From Prostheceraeus crozeri (lineage: Eukaryota; Platyhelminthes; Polycladida; Euryleptidae), in assembly GCA_907163375.1 (NCBI GenBank), contig CAJQUW010001639.1:1-64000 (forward strand): a stretch of 64,000 nt of DNA, in the 5' to 3' direction. This document shows, piece by piece, positions 24,989 to 36,879 of the stretch. How positions within the stretch are numbered: the stretch's first letter is position 1; every line of letters begins with the position of its first letter. The position numbers and the translations under genes are program-made. The notes below the pieces were generated by a model, which was given only the letters and a program-made list of their open reading frames with translations, had not been told where the DNA came from and did no database searches.

Positions 24989-25174
24989 AAGAAATGCTTG
25001 ATTCTCATTGGATGATGATCCTCATTGGACAATAACATCAAGTTGATTCCAAATCTGGCATCCGTTTACCAATCCGATACTTCGTTTTGAAGCTACAGCC
25101 CAAAACGTCCCAAATTCTAACTCTGTCGTTTTTCACCAATGTCCCAAAATCTTAAATGGCGTCTCACATCTAAA

Positions 25175-25849
25175 CGAAGGCAGATACGAACAAGCCGATT
25201 CTTTCACTGAATTTGTCTCACTCTTAGCTTTCAAACGAGCTATCGCACGACAAAATCCGTCCACTAGAAGCCAAAATCGAAGCAAGCTGTCCAGGGGGGG
25301 GGACGTCAGCCGAAAATTTTTTCTCTCCGATTGAGTTGAAACTCACCCTACCGATGCAGAATTTCACGCTGAATCCGAATCTGACCTCCGTTTTCTCATC
25401 CGATGCTTCGTTTGGACGCTACACACCAAAAACATCACACACTATAGCCTCAAGACTAATCCTGGCGGTCGCCCACGTCAACCTAGACGGTCGCCCACGT
25501 CAACCAGGCGGTCGGACCAACTCACCCGAGTCTCACACTCTGTCGTTGCAGGGGGGGGGGGACTCAGCGAACATGTTGTGAACGTGGACCCACCTGGCCG
25601 GCACACCACGACAGACCACAACCTCTGTCGTTCCAGAGGGGGGGGGACGTCAGCGAACATGTTGTGAACGTGGACCCACCTGGCCGGCACACCACGACAG
25701 ACCACAACCTCTGTCGTTCCAGAGGGGGGGGGGACTCAGACACGAAGCACCACGGCGGCCGACCACGACACTCTGTCGTGCCAGAAGGGGGGGGACTCAG
25801 CGATGGCGGCCATCTTGCGCGGTCCAGAAGTGGAGTTTTGCTTACTACT
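25175..25849. repeat. Right terminal inverted repeat of Polinton A
   Basis: It is the inverted counterpart of 2174-2955. On this strand it carries G-runs of seven to ten bases at several sites, and ends 'ttttgcttactact'. The outer 110 bases are almost identical to the left arm; further in, one arm has segments the other lacks. Confidence 0.85.
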
Positions 25850-26446
25850 CACTCATCATGGCATAATACACTGTCAGTATTGCACATTCTCATATAATAC
25901 GCCTGCTGTGAACGTAGTCAGGGAGCACCCGGACCATGCCCCTAATATTTTAAGTATTGAATGGAGTTTGTCAATATGCCGTACACAGTTGATTCGTAGC
26001 GTTTCACTTCCTTCTACAAAATGCGTTCTTCTACAAAAGCAGAACTCGAGCAACCCAGAAGCCAGGTTTCTAGGGCAAAGTGACGTACAAGTACATGTAT
26101 GAGAAAACGATCATTAACAAACAAACAAAATTTGGAAGAAAGAATAAGTTATCAGGCTCTTTGGTTGACCTAATTTAATTTGAGGATGAATTATGTTATA
26201 ACAGATTCGCCCAGAACAAGATGATACGTTTTAATCGATTATTCATATATTTCAATTAAATATTTATAGGTCGAAATAAAACTAAAGTGTCAAAGTTGAA
26301 ATTTGTGTCTCTTCAAACTGATTTTCTGACATCGCCCCTGACGCCTATGTACAGTAATAAATATCATATAACAATCTTATTACGTGTAGGCTACACTAAT
26401 TTACAGTAGTTTTTAACAAGTATGTTGAATTGCCTACAATGTAGAC
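25850..26446. other. Right flank of Polinton A, no gene seen
   Basis: AT-rich intergenic DNA begins directly after the terminal repeat. I see no coding potential, repeat or regulatory site that I could support, apart from the possible right-hand 6-bp duplication at 25850-25855. Confidence 0.55.
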
Positions 26447-27172
26447 TCCGTTGTCTGTGTATTGTCCCTGCAGAAGTGCGACCATGTACCACAGAAACTT
26501 CACATCTTCCATGACTTGAAATAGACGCATATGGCTGGGTGCACCAAGCGCTTTGCTGCAGTCTATGGATAGAAAACAGGCTTTTCGGTCAACAGCTGTT
26601 AGCTAGCTTTCCAGTCATTGCTTGAATGGCTACTATTCGAGAGACCTCTCCCTTTTCTGTAGGCTACTTGCTAGCCTCTTCTTTTGACATTGCCATAATG
26701 CGCTTCAACAAAACCATAAAAAGAACCAAAGACCAACTGTGACATATCAACATCATCGCACGATACTTTGCACAATTCAGTCTTGGTAACCTTGAAAAAC
26801 GGGGCGAGCTCCTACATTTTCCTGTTCTCCCGTCTTTTGACCATTAGCAGGTTTCCCAAACCAAGTAAATTAATAAATGCATATGCATTGTCCCTATTCC
26901 CGCCAATGACAGTTCAACTGATACCCAGCCCAGGAGCCTTGCCGATTTTGAACTGAATGGCTCTTCAACTTCTTTAAATGGTAAGCTGGTTCCATTTCTG
27001 TGACAGGTGACATAGGAGTCCGCACTTGGTCTGCTGCAGAAAGTTCCGCTGTATTCTCTCCTACGTGAGCGTGCTTCTTGCTTGGTGCTTCCCTTGATTC
27101 ATTTAGTTGGTTTCGTGAAATCATAACCTTGTCAAACAAACAACTGAGCTTTCCAATGTAAATTGAAGGCAT
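26447..27172 (-). mobile_element. LINE reverse-transcriptase remnant
   Basis: On the minus strand, translated words such as 'IDCSKALGAPSHMRLFQVM' followed by 'YMVALLQGQYT' match the core of non-LTR reverse transcriptases (the D-x-S-K-A-F-D block followed by a helix and 'L-V-A-L-L-Q-x-L-Y'). Upstream on that strand there is a segment like 'AIKKLKNGKAPGPDGI'. Several stops and frame changes interrupt it, so it is a dead fragment, probably RTE- or L1-related. No 3' tail or target-site duplication was identified. Confidence 0.55.
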
Positions 27173-29927
27173 TCTTCGGCAAATCGAAAATTTTGTCTCG
27201 TTTCAAAGTGACCTTATTACATTTGAAAAAGCCTCGAACTTGTTATGTGTGTCGAAATGAAATTAATGAATGAAATAAATGAAATGAATTATGTTATGTG
27301 TGTTGAAATTAAGTTAATTTGCGCACGCAATGCTTGAAAAACGCTTACTCATCAAACACACACGTGATAGGTTAGCGTTTTATCAAGGGTGAAAGTGACA
27401 TCACGTGACGGCATATACGCGGCAGAGTTGTCGAAGCACTCTGATTTTTCCGAATAACCAATTTGTTAGTCCGCAACTGGACAAATCCAAAAAAATCCTA
27501 ATTTTGATGCAATTTTTGTCTTAGAAAATTTTTGTCCCGGATTTCATTAAATGTTACATTAAATGATGTGCATTCCATCAAAGATCTGTGACACATCAAA
27601 GATGATGTGAGATTCACAACATTTGTGTGTAACTCGTTAAAATATCGCCATGTTTAAAATCATGGCGTCTCTTATGTGACAACGATGCAGGCATTCAACG
27701 AATGACGTGGAATTGCAATGCAATATTATGTAATGAATTGCTTGAGATGATATTACTCCAATATTATAGCTCAACTTGCTCAAAGATTATTATATTATCT
27801 AAAATGGTCATCAAAAGTTCACATAAGCCTAATATACCAGCATGCCGATTGTCCAAGACCAATGATTGCATCGTATCATAGTAAATTGATTGAAAGTCTT
27901 TCAGCAAATTTACTTGTCATAGTAAGCCTATATTAATGCTGAAGCTGGTGATAGAATAAAATAAGCAAAAGTAGTACAAAAATTATACCTGTATAAAAAT
28001 GGAAGAGGAAATGCCATCTGATTAATGATTCTGTATTTAAACTTTATGAGAAAATGATCTCAACGGTCAGGAAAAGCAAAATTGAGTGTTTAGTCACTCA
28101 ACAGCTCCCAATATTTCTTATATCAATTATATAATACAAAATTGTAGGCCTACGTGTATGGAAGTATTGTATGTCAGTAAACCTATCATACATACATGCT
28201 GAGGTTGATACTATCATAGTATTATAAGCCTACACGTGCCTACCTATTATATTTTGCATTGCATGCCTACACTGTATAGGCCTACATGTAGTAGACTACA
28301 GCATGCATGTGTTATAGACTGACTGTAGGGGTGCATGTGCCATACTATTGTAGGCCTACATGTACTGCATGCGTCTTATGCAAGTAAAACTATTTTACTT
28401 GTTTAAAGCTCATACAAACATAGGCCTTCCTGAGTCACAAAATGCGATGAGAATTGCGAAAGTATGAAAAAGTTGACCGGAAAACCGCAATCATTGCAGA
28501 TTAAATGAACATCCTATTTTCGCAATACAATGTGTTTTTGTGGCAAACTTTGTGTTGAGCCAAAATTACGTGTGTACGACTTCTGTCCTTAAATTCAATT
28601 GAAACACCGTAAAAAATGCAGATGAAGATTCACTAGAGGAATTGAAATATTTGTATGAGGTGATCAGCCTGCGATAATATTTTTCCACTGAATTCTTGTC
28701 ACATGACCGATGGCGTCGGTCATGTGACAGTTTGTGCTATTATCAACCAATTTAGTGCGAAAAGAAGATAGCGAGAGTGAACGTTCTACTGTCATTAGTT
28801 ACGCATAAAGTGGGGCTACTAGCACGTATGATTCAAAAGTGGTCAATCTTGTTCAATATTCCAGAATCTCTGCAGCAATGGTTATAAGACATTTTGTGCT
28901 CAGGAAAGATTGGATTTTTTACATAAAAATTTATTTTTTCAGCAAATCATTGATTAACGACAATGATGTGGCAATATATTATTCTGTGGATGCATCCACG
29001 CATCTGAGTCGCAAAATGAAGTTTTCTAGCTATTGATATAATTGATATGCAGACGTCGGTTGTGTGACAAATATGGCGTCGCTTATGTGACATTTGAAAC
29101 ATGTGGACAAGCACATGTTTTCAATTTTCGTGAAAATTAGATATCCAAGCTCCGAATTAAAAATATTTCGGATAACTGCGTGTCTTTAACAACATTTTAA
29201 CGCATTTTGGCAATTTCTAACTCGGTAGTAACAATGACTATATGCACACCGAAAATTAGTACTTGAAGCTGTGGACATACGAATTTGCACCATTTTCGAA
29301 CTTTGAGCACGTCGATATCAAAAGTTAATGATAACTGCATCTAAAATGCACATGGATTAGGTGGATCTAGCATCAACTTAAAGTTCAATGTGTTGTTCTA
29401 AAAAAATTAGACCATTGCATGTCTCTGATTGATCAAAGACACTGAATAAGGAGTTTTTTTGAATTTGCCCAACTACGATAAAAAGAAGTCCAGATTTAAG
29501 TGGAAGACCCTGTACATTGAAATTCTCCTGTGGATTTCTCAGGATATAAAGATGTGTTAAGATGATACAAGAATGTCTCAGATATAAGAAGCTATGTTGT
29601 CCTCATCGTCGCGCAGATTTGCCAGACTTATGACTTAAATTAAATGACTTATATTAAGACTTTTAAGACTTAAGATATATTTTAAACAATTGGCGCTGCA
29701 ACTTGCATCAACTTTTGTGGCTAATTTCCTATCACACTCTTCACTCAGATACTTTATCGCTGTGGATACGATCCGCAGCACTAGATCACTGTACATAAAA
29801 CACTATTAATTATGTTAATCATTTTAAGGCTCATGTAGCACTTGATCGTTAAGGATGTTATGCTCGACTTATCTTGGTCCAAATTATCCATTGATGAAGC
29901 ATGATGATTGATGTAAGAATAATCAGT
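27173..29927. other. Intergenic region with scattered short repeats, no gene
   Basis: No convincing coding region over 2.7 kb. It holds a perfect hairpin at 28697-28729, three copies of a 20-base word, and a cluster of the word 'aggcctac' at about 28145-28360. A weak GAATGAAATAAATGAAATG stretch lies near 27270. Confidence 0.6.
28697..28729. repeat. Perfect palindrome, 14-bp arms with 5-base spacer
   Basis: TGTCACATGACCGA, then tggcg, then the exact reverse complement TCGGTCATGTGACA. The right half together with the spacer is one of three copies of the consensus ATGGCGTCKSTYATGTGACA (27662-27681, 28710-28729, 29073-29092). The E-box-like CACATG is part of each arm. It may be the end or centre of an old miniature transposon. 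Confidence 0.75.
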
Positions 29928-30075
29928 AATCTGTAAATATTGCTTCTATTTGCTTTTAGCTGTTTGCATGACCTTGATGAATATCTATAACATGTTAATT
30001 TTACTCGTTCATCGGAACACTGATGGCGATTTTCTTAGCTTGACAGTTGAATCACGCATGAGCAAAGAGCGAGCC
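29928..30075. repeat. 148-bp direct repeat (putative LTR), lower copy
   Basis: It matches 32887-33034 almost base for base, from 'aatctgtaaatattgc' to 'gcaaagagcgagcc'. The pair brackets the retroelement genes. No clear flanking duplication was found. Confidence 0.6.
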
Positions 30076-31709
30076 TTTTATGAGCAAGGAGCAAGTTTTT
30101 AAGAGATTGTTCAGGATCATAAATATAAATCAGAGATTTGTGATCGGTTTGAATAGTAAATTTCTTCCCTAACAAGAGATGACTTAATCTGTTACAAGCC
30201 CACAAAACTGCCAGGGCTTCCCTCTCAATATTGCCATAGTTCCTTTCAGTTTTCGTTAGTATTCGAGAGATATATAAATTTGGATGCCAGTCTTGACTCA
30301 GAACGGCTCCAATCGAGTTGCAGGATGCATCTGCGGAAAGTACGGAATCCTTATTCAGAGAGAATGGTCGTAGGACTGGAGTAGAAACCAATATTGTTTT
30401 TAACATATTGAAATGTTTGTCACATGTTTCGTTCCAATTTATTTTATCTTTATTTTCCCTATCAATTGCGTCATATAATGGAGCACAAATCTCAGCAAAA
30501 TTTTTAATACAACGTCCATAGTAATTTACTAAGACTAAAAAGCTCATTAATTCTTTTTCCGTTTTAGGTACAACAGCATCTGCAACTTTCGTAATAAGGG
30601 ATTTGTCGGGTTTTATCCCGTCTTTGCTAAACACAAATCCTAAAAATTTTAATGACTGTGTTGACTCTATACATTTTTCTTCATTCAGTGTTACCTGATG
30701 TTCTACTAATCTCCTTTTAACTTGTTTCAATCGTCGTCTAAGCTGACTGTCTGAAGATGCACATATCAATATATCGTCTTGATAGGCTATAACGCCAGTT
30801 ATCCCTTTTAACATCTGATCCATGCATCGTTGGAATATGGAACTGGCATTTTTCATGCCCATGACAAGACGGTTAAGTGTAAATAAAACTTTATGTGTAT
30901 TTATAACAGATAGATTTTTGGCATCTTCATCTAAGGCTATTTGCCAGTGCGCGGATTTCAAATCGATTTTGGCGAAATGTGTGGCGCTTCCTATTCTACT
31001 AAAAATCTCTTCCACTGAAGGTAAAGGATATGCATCCGATTGAATGTGACGATTTAAAGTTGCCTTAAAATCTACGCACATTCTATATCCACCATGGGGT
31101 TTTTTTAACCCATACAACAGGACTCGCCTGCTTTGCGTAAGAAATCGGAGTTATTATACCCTGTTTCTCTAAATGATATAGCTCATTGTTTAAAGTTTCT
31201 TGTAAATGTATTGGAATACTACGTGCCGGACAAAATTTCAGAGGTTGATCAGAGTTTGTTAAAACAATACTTGCTGTGAATTTCTTTATGGTCGGTAAAA
31301 AAGGAATATCATCTATGGCCATAATTTCAAGTTTAGAGTTCTTCATGTCAATATTATCTCTACCAAGAAGACCATATGATTTCGAAGATTTAACTACAAG
31401 AAATGTAGCATTGATTTCCTTAAAGTTGCTTTCATGTTTCAATTTTACAAATATTTTTCCCAATGTCTTAACTTCTGATTCGTCATAGTTAGTGGGAACT
31501 ACATTTACCGGTAAAAGTTTTGGTTTACCTATTTCTTCCCATTGAGTTTCCGATAAAATGCTTATTGCAGCACCAGTGTCCACTTGAAATTTCATTATGT
31601 GATCATTTATAAGATAATTTTGATAAATAGCTTTTTTATCATCAGATAAGTTGTTGATTGTAAATATATCCACATTATGAGTAATTTTTGTGCATGAACC
31701 TCTTCGCAT
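30035..31709 (-). pseudogene. Gypsy-like pol region: protease, reverse transcriptase, RNase H
   Basis: The protease part shows F-Q-V-D-T-G-A-A-I-S-I-L and later G-L-L-G-R-D. The reverse transcriptase has 'FKATLNRHIQSDAYPLPSV', 'FAKIDLKSAHWQIALDED' and the catalytic block A-Y-Q-D-D-I-L-I. The RNase H shows S-A-D-A-S and 'REALAVLWACNRL'. This order is typical of Ty3/Gypsy elements. The region is broken and treated as a fossil. Confidence 0.8.
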
Positions 31710-32544
31710 TTTTATAAGTGTTTTCTTTAAAATTAAATTTCTTTTTTATTGGACCTTTGATACTTTTATTTCTACAACAACTTGCGAAGTGAATTAACAT
31801 TTTACAATTTATGCATCTCTTTCCAAATGCTGGACATTCTCGAAATTTGTCCGATGACCCACATTTCGAACATTTAACCGCATCTGTCTGGAATTTATTT
31901 GTTCGTTTACTTTTATTTATATAGAAATTATCACTTTTAAATTCATCTATATTCTTATCATTTTTAGGAAGATTGTCATGCTTGACAAAATCTTTTAATT
32001 GAATATTCATTTGACAAAAGTCAAGAATATCCGTCATTGTTGATTTTGGAGATATTTGAAGTTTCTCTAGAAATTTTAATTTTGTTTGCTCATTATAAAG
32101 GCCTGCAATGAATCTTAGTTTGATCAACTCTTCATTTATATTCTCACTTTTTAAAGTATTCCAATTGCAATGATTGGATGCCTCATTCAAGCGACTGAAA
32201 AAATCTACTTCAGCTTCATCTCTATTTTGTAACAATTGAAGGAAATTAGTTCTATCTGCAATGATTAATCGCTTTCTGGGTTCTATGTATTCCAAAATGA
32301 CTTTCTTGATTTCAGAAAATAATATCTTATCAATAGAGTCATGAGGCAGAAGAGATACAATCTTTAACAATGCTTTTGTTCCGCATTTTTCTAAAAATCT
32401 GTCTGTTTTTGCAGACGTGTCTGAAGTGCCTATCTTATCCTCTATACTTTTCGACCTACAACTAGCTTCAAATGACAACAGCCAACATCTACATTGTTCC
32501 GGATCATTTAATTGTAAACATTCATTATTATTTATATTATTCAT
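31675..32544 (-). pseudogene. Gag-like region of the Gypsy-like element
   Basis: About 290 residues with a helical capsid-like body ('EVDFFSRLNEASNHCNW', 'KLRFIAGLYNEQTKLKFLEKL') and a Cys/His cluster of zinc-knuckle type near the C-terminus (C-S-K-C, C-P, C-I-N-C, C-C). The pattern fits gag of small animal Gypsy elements. Fossil. Confidence 0.7.
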
Positions 32545-32886
32545 AGCGAAAATAATAATGAGACGTGTCAGTGGCAGTTGAAAAAGCAGTGCAAGGACCG
32601 CTCAAGAAAATGGTATGCTTACCTTTCTGCAATTTGTGATGAGTTATGCATTCATATTTGTCGAATCATAACCTGTTGACCTGGTTTTTCATGTAGCAGA
32701 ATACAACCTTTCACCAAGAGCCATGTATATTTTATATCTATCTAGACAGTAGGACAACCAATACAAAATTTAAACTGAAGGTCATGGGGACATGCACAAA
32801 CAGAAATGACCATACAGTTATCTAAAGTAAAGTTACACAAAGAAATCAAAGTATGCGATAAGAGATACATAGTGATCTACACTACA

Positions 32887-33034
32887 AATCTGTAAATATT
32901 GCTTCTATTTGCTTTTAGCCGTTTGCATGACCCTGATGAATATCTATAACATGTTAATTTTACTCGTTCATCGGAACACTGATGGCGATTTTCTCAGCTT
33001 GACAGTTGAATCACGCATGAGCAAAGAGCGAGCC
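32887..33034. repeat. 148-bp direct repeat (putative LTR), upper copy
   Basis: This is the upstream copy with respect to the minus-strand genes. See 29928-30075. Confidence 0.6.
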
Positions 33035-33604
33035 GAAACGTCGCGCTCTATATTATGAATTTGCATCTGAGAAATTGGAATTTTTTGGCAATTTTCTGTG
33101 GTAATTTTGACCATGCGGATGATGAAATGTATTATGTATTACATTTGAGAATCGAAAATTGTTCTAGATTTATTTTATCTGGAAGTTGCAGGGATATATA
33201 GGAACATGATGCATCAAAATAAAGAAAACACACAGACAGGATGAGTTCACATACGATAACATAATAACCGGCATATCTATCCATCGGTTTTATGTCGTTT
33301 TATAATCATGTGTATGGTGCTGTGTGGAATAAGTGTTAGCAGTATAAGGTATGAAGTTTTCTATCTTTACAAATTGACGGATCAGGACCAAGCAAATTTC
33401 ATTCATTGTTATATATTTTGAGAACTGGTTAATTGATAAAATTAGCATTGCAATAGTGAACACTGCAAATTACTAAGAATCATATTCTTTTGTAGATGAA
33501 TGCTGGGAGGATTTTCATCATGATTTAAGAATTAGTCGATTGAATTGAACCGACGCTTGTGTTCGGATCACAATTCTGAAGTATTTCTGATATTCCGGCA
33601 AGAA

Positions 33605-34380
33605 GCATAGAGTATTTTTAAAATTTATATATCAAAGGATTCAGTATTGGACCACAGATATCACATTTCTGTGGTCCAAAACGATATTATCAAAATTAAG
33701 AAGGCATGTAATTTATTGTAATTTATGTAATTTATTCCTGTGTTTATATACTAACGATTATATACTACCTCTCTATATGTGGTACCAAGCTCATCAGCTA
33801 TCAAAATGAATGAAATTTGCTAGCTGAAGTTAATCTGATTATCAATGAAATTTCATGAACCGCATTATGATACAAGTTTTCATGGAAAATTTGTAATCTT
33901 TTTGTGCCTCTTGGCTGAAATTTCAAGTTTTTAATTCAGTCGTTATGATTTTATGTTCCATTTCTTGAATCTGAATAGTGATGTGGACCTATTTGCATTT
34001 TTAAAGTCAATCGTGATCATAGTCTTTGATTATGATATCTTGCTCTAACATAGTCAGGTGGTTTGTGATATGATCACACATAAGAAAAAAATATTGTTAA
34101 GGCTTATCATTAGAGTAATACTAATCCATCGAATTGCTAATTTAACAAACATTACCTCTCCAAAGTTGTCATGCGACGAGGATTTGTAAAATAATAACAT
34201 TCCTTCTTTATTGCTATCATGATCAGTCAATTCCATGGTAATTTCTTCGAAGCTGTAATAATTTGCATATCTCATATATGGTATTGTCTCTCACCTCGAG
34301 TTCATTTAACAAAATCGAAGCTGCATACACATTGGGGATTTAATTAATACTGAGTTGCTACTCTGCCTAAGATACTCACT
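33605..34380. repeat. Dispersed repeat, copy 1
   Basis: This roughly 700-bp segment shares long aligned stretches with 42515-43266 and with 36690-36879 plus 38757-38830. Shared words include 'aagcatagagta', 'ctgtggtccaaaa', 'gatgtggacctat' and 'tatcatgatcagtcaa'. On the minus strand a short open segment (with LTDHDS...FYK) ending at a GAG|GTAATG splice-donor-like site is partly conserved in copies 1 and 2. The family is unknown: an old transposon or a duplicated exon region. By eye divergence is high (perhaps 25-30 percent). Confidence 0.6.
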
Positions 34381-35952
34381 CTTTGGTAAGAAGTTAAAGC
34401 AAAATTTCTTATGCATTTTCTCATAGCGCATAGTGTTAAGAAAATCCGAATCAGTCCAATCGTGATCTATATCTTATGTGATTGATAGAGGTTGTTCCTG
34501 CAGAAATTTGGGGTTACCGACTATTAGTACATACAATCAGCATAAGTTATACCGTGAAAAATTGTAATTCTTCGAATGCCACCGTCGCGACAATCAGTCA
34601 TAATTAAGTCAATTCTCAGTGACACTGATTTTTATTAGTAGCGATTTGACATTACGATATTACCTCTTCTTTCTAATTAATGAACAAAGATAGCAAAATT
34701 CTTCTTTTCGTTAATCACTAATCTCCTGAGTGCAGCGTTGAATAATTAAATTCTTCCTTTGAGTTACACGACCAGTAATACTTGTAGCACTGTGCCCAAG
34801 AACAGATTATCGAACATGACATACTCAATGAAGCTGTTGTAAAACACGTCGTAACATGTTACCTTTTCACTAATGAAGATGAAATATGCAAATCCCTGGT
34901 GGAGTTTTAAATTCCTTTTGCGACATGAACACCAGGCCTACCACTGGAAGTAGTCACAGCATTTTCTCATTATCTTTATCTGACATTTCCCCCCTAGCTT
35001 TCGTATTATGACGATTTTTTATTCAATAAAATTGCAAAATTTTGAAATCGTTGCTTTTAGAGCATTTTTGCACCAAAGTTATAATAGTCATAATTACCGG
35101 AAAGGCTGCTAATTGTTATCTGCAGTTGTTATATAATTGTTATCTGCAAGCAGTGTTGAAACTGTAATCATGCTTAAGGAAGCTCATATAAAATGAATGG
35201 TCTTTGATAGTTGATATAAATTTTACTTTGCATCTCTCGTAATTAATCAATTTTCATACAGATTTATAGAATTCTTATGAATTAAAGTTGCAGTAATAAC
35301 TCATTCTTACATGAACAAGTTTTTGTAGTGACAAATCCATAGATAGCACGAAAGAAAAAGCAATCAAATTTCAGTGACATTAAATTTAATTCACAAATTG
35401 AAGAGATGATTTTTATTGGACAAGTTATAGCTTCAATAGATGTTAGAGCAGAATTTCTGATCTACATAAACGAAATTAATAAGTTCCTTTACATAGATAT
35501 CACCGGTACACAATTAAATAGTCGAATAGCTATTTAATTCGGCCAAGCTCTAATTATTTTTTTAATAGCCTACATTATACAGGTTTTTAGGATACAATGC
35601 AATCTACTCTGACCTGCATGCTTAGAGATGATAATATACATGAAGGAGACGGCATGTTACTTTGATTCATCCTGCAATTGAGTAAAGGCATGAAATTTGA
35701 AAGTTCCCGGTCAATCGGCCGGTTGGGTTGAGATTTTCCACACCTGGGTCGAGAAAACCTGACCGGTTGCAGCCCTGTTACGAACTTCTAAGTTAACTAG
35801 GGCGTGTAATATATCTTACATAGATGACATTGTACTCATATAAATACAAGAAGAAAATGAATGAATACTTATTGGGGACGTTGCCGCGCATTTTTACTTT
35901 TCATCTCTATCATCATGAAATGCTGACCGACATTATTGTGTTTATGTTTCAG
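34381..35952. other. Intergenic, AT-rich, upstream of the secreted-protein gene
   Basis: No convincing ORF or known repeat. The last part should contain the promoter and first exon(s) of the gene whose coding exon begins at 35953, but I cannot place them. Confidence 0.5.
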
Positions 35953-36558
35953 GATCTTGCTGGACAAGCATGAAGTTATTGTGCATGATCATTCTATGTG
36001 CTCTCTTCTACGTCACAAAATCATCCCCAAAGAAGAAATACAAGATCACATTGTATGGTCTTCAAAATCCAATAATGACTATCGGATCAACAAAAAATCG
36101 CATTGTACCTTGCCTGATCCTTCCCACTTCATACAAAGAAAGCTGTTCAGTACCCAGATTACAAGACGCCAGGCTTGCTGCCTTATTTCCAAAAGTCATC
36201 ATGAGCTACATCAACGTTGAGATTCAGGCCAGATTAATGGCTCTGAACAACACAAGCAATTCTGTATCAAAATATGTGATGAAGAAGGAAGTTGAAGAAT
36301 TAGAATCTGACGCTTTTAGTTGGATATGTAAGAAACGTTGCCCAGAACTTGAGGCTTGTCGCTTTCGAGCAGATATTAATCCAGGAAGCGGTGTTTTTCA
36401 TACAGTGCTGGTCAGAGCAGTAACTGCTGTAGGACAACATCGATATGGTGTGATACTCCCGATTAAACCTTTTGGAAGTATTGTAAGAAATGATAAACGA
36501 GAAGTTAGTGTTCAATGTGACTCTTACTGATTTCATTTTTTCTGTACTAATCAATAAA
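35953..36558 (+). CDS. Host gene exon for a small secreted Cys-containing protein (CDS 35970-36530)
   Basis: A good acceptor (TTTATGTTTCAG) ends at 35952; the ATG at 35970 opens a 186-codon frame, and AATAAA follows the stop at 36553-36558. The product has a classical signal peptide (MKLLCMIILCALFYVTKSS), then a basic segment and a mature part with six cysteines (in P-C-L, E-S-C, W-I-C, K-R-C, E-A-C and V-Q-C), spaced as in small disulfide-bonded factors or inhibitors. The motif C-K-K-R-C-P-E-L-E-A-C recalls cystine-knot-like proteins, and cytokine-like is possible, but I do not recognise a family. It is the only intact-looking host gene here. The 5' untranslated exon(s) lie upstream at an unknown place. 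Confidence 0.7.
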
Positions 36559-36689
36559 AATTGTTTTAGAGTATATTGTGAGTTATAGTATGAATGATGA
36601 AGACAGCGATACTAAATTTTTTTTTGAATTTGATGAGTATCGAACACGGGAGAGGTGAAAGTGATGTTGTATTGCCATTCACTGTTTAT

Positions 36690-36879
36690 AGTCCATCGAA
36701 TTGCTAATTTAACAAAATAATTGTCTCTCCAAGGTTGACATGGCACGTAGGGTTTGTAAAATGTTGTTATTATTTCTGCATTGCTATCATGATCAGTCAA
36801 ATCCGTGCAGATTTCTCCAAATGTGCAAAAATTTGCATGTCTCACAGGTGGTGCTGAGTCTGAACTCGTGTTCATTTAA
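36690..36879. repeat. Dispersed repeat, copy 2, left part
   Basis: It matches copy 1 (about 34125-34310) and breaks off exactly at TTAA (36876-36879), where the piggyBac-like element begins. The repeat resumes at 38757 with TTAA and continues to about 38830. Confidence 0.65.

Larger units (their letters stand above)
2174..25849. mobile_element. Polinton A (Maverick), full span with both ends
   Basis: The element is about 23.7 kb, has long terminal inverted repeats starting AGTAG-GTAAG on the left and the complement of AGTAGTAAG on the right, and carries the hallmark Polinton set: protein-primed DNA polymerase B, retroviral-type integrase with chromodomain, FtsK/A32-type packaging ATPase, adenain-like cysteine protease and a capsid protein. 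Gene order from the left is coiled-coil protein, small ORFs and polymerase on plus; two large paralogs on minus; PC4-like and TBP-like genes on plus; then the whole structural block on minus. Most frames are open; about three or four appear broken. It is young compared with Polinton C. The sister copy B starts at 47956. Confidence 0.93.
29928..33034 (-). mobile_element. Gypsy-like LTR retrotransposon, fossil
   Basis: Between two nearly identical 148-bp direct repeats (29928-30075 and 32887-33034) lie, on the minus strand, a gag-like region, an aspartic protease, a reverse transcriptase and an RNase H. Total span about 3.1 kb. The family is Ty3/Gypsy by the order PR-RT-RH and by the reverse-transcriptase sequence. 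It is broken, with several breaks. The two repeats differ at only about three positions by eye, so the insertion need not be very old. Confidence 0.75.

Noticed and set aside
28140-28400. CRISPR-like array of 'aggcctac' words
   Set aside because: The word is short, spacing is irregular, and the genome is clearly eukaryotic.
36612-36875. 87-codon minus-strand frame near the host gene
   Set aside because: It lies within a dispersed repeat and crosses its boundary; the conserved part is short. Treated as repeat, not gene.
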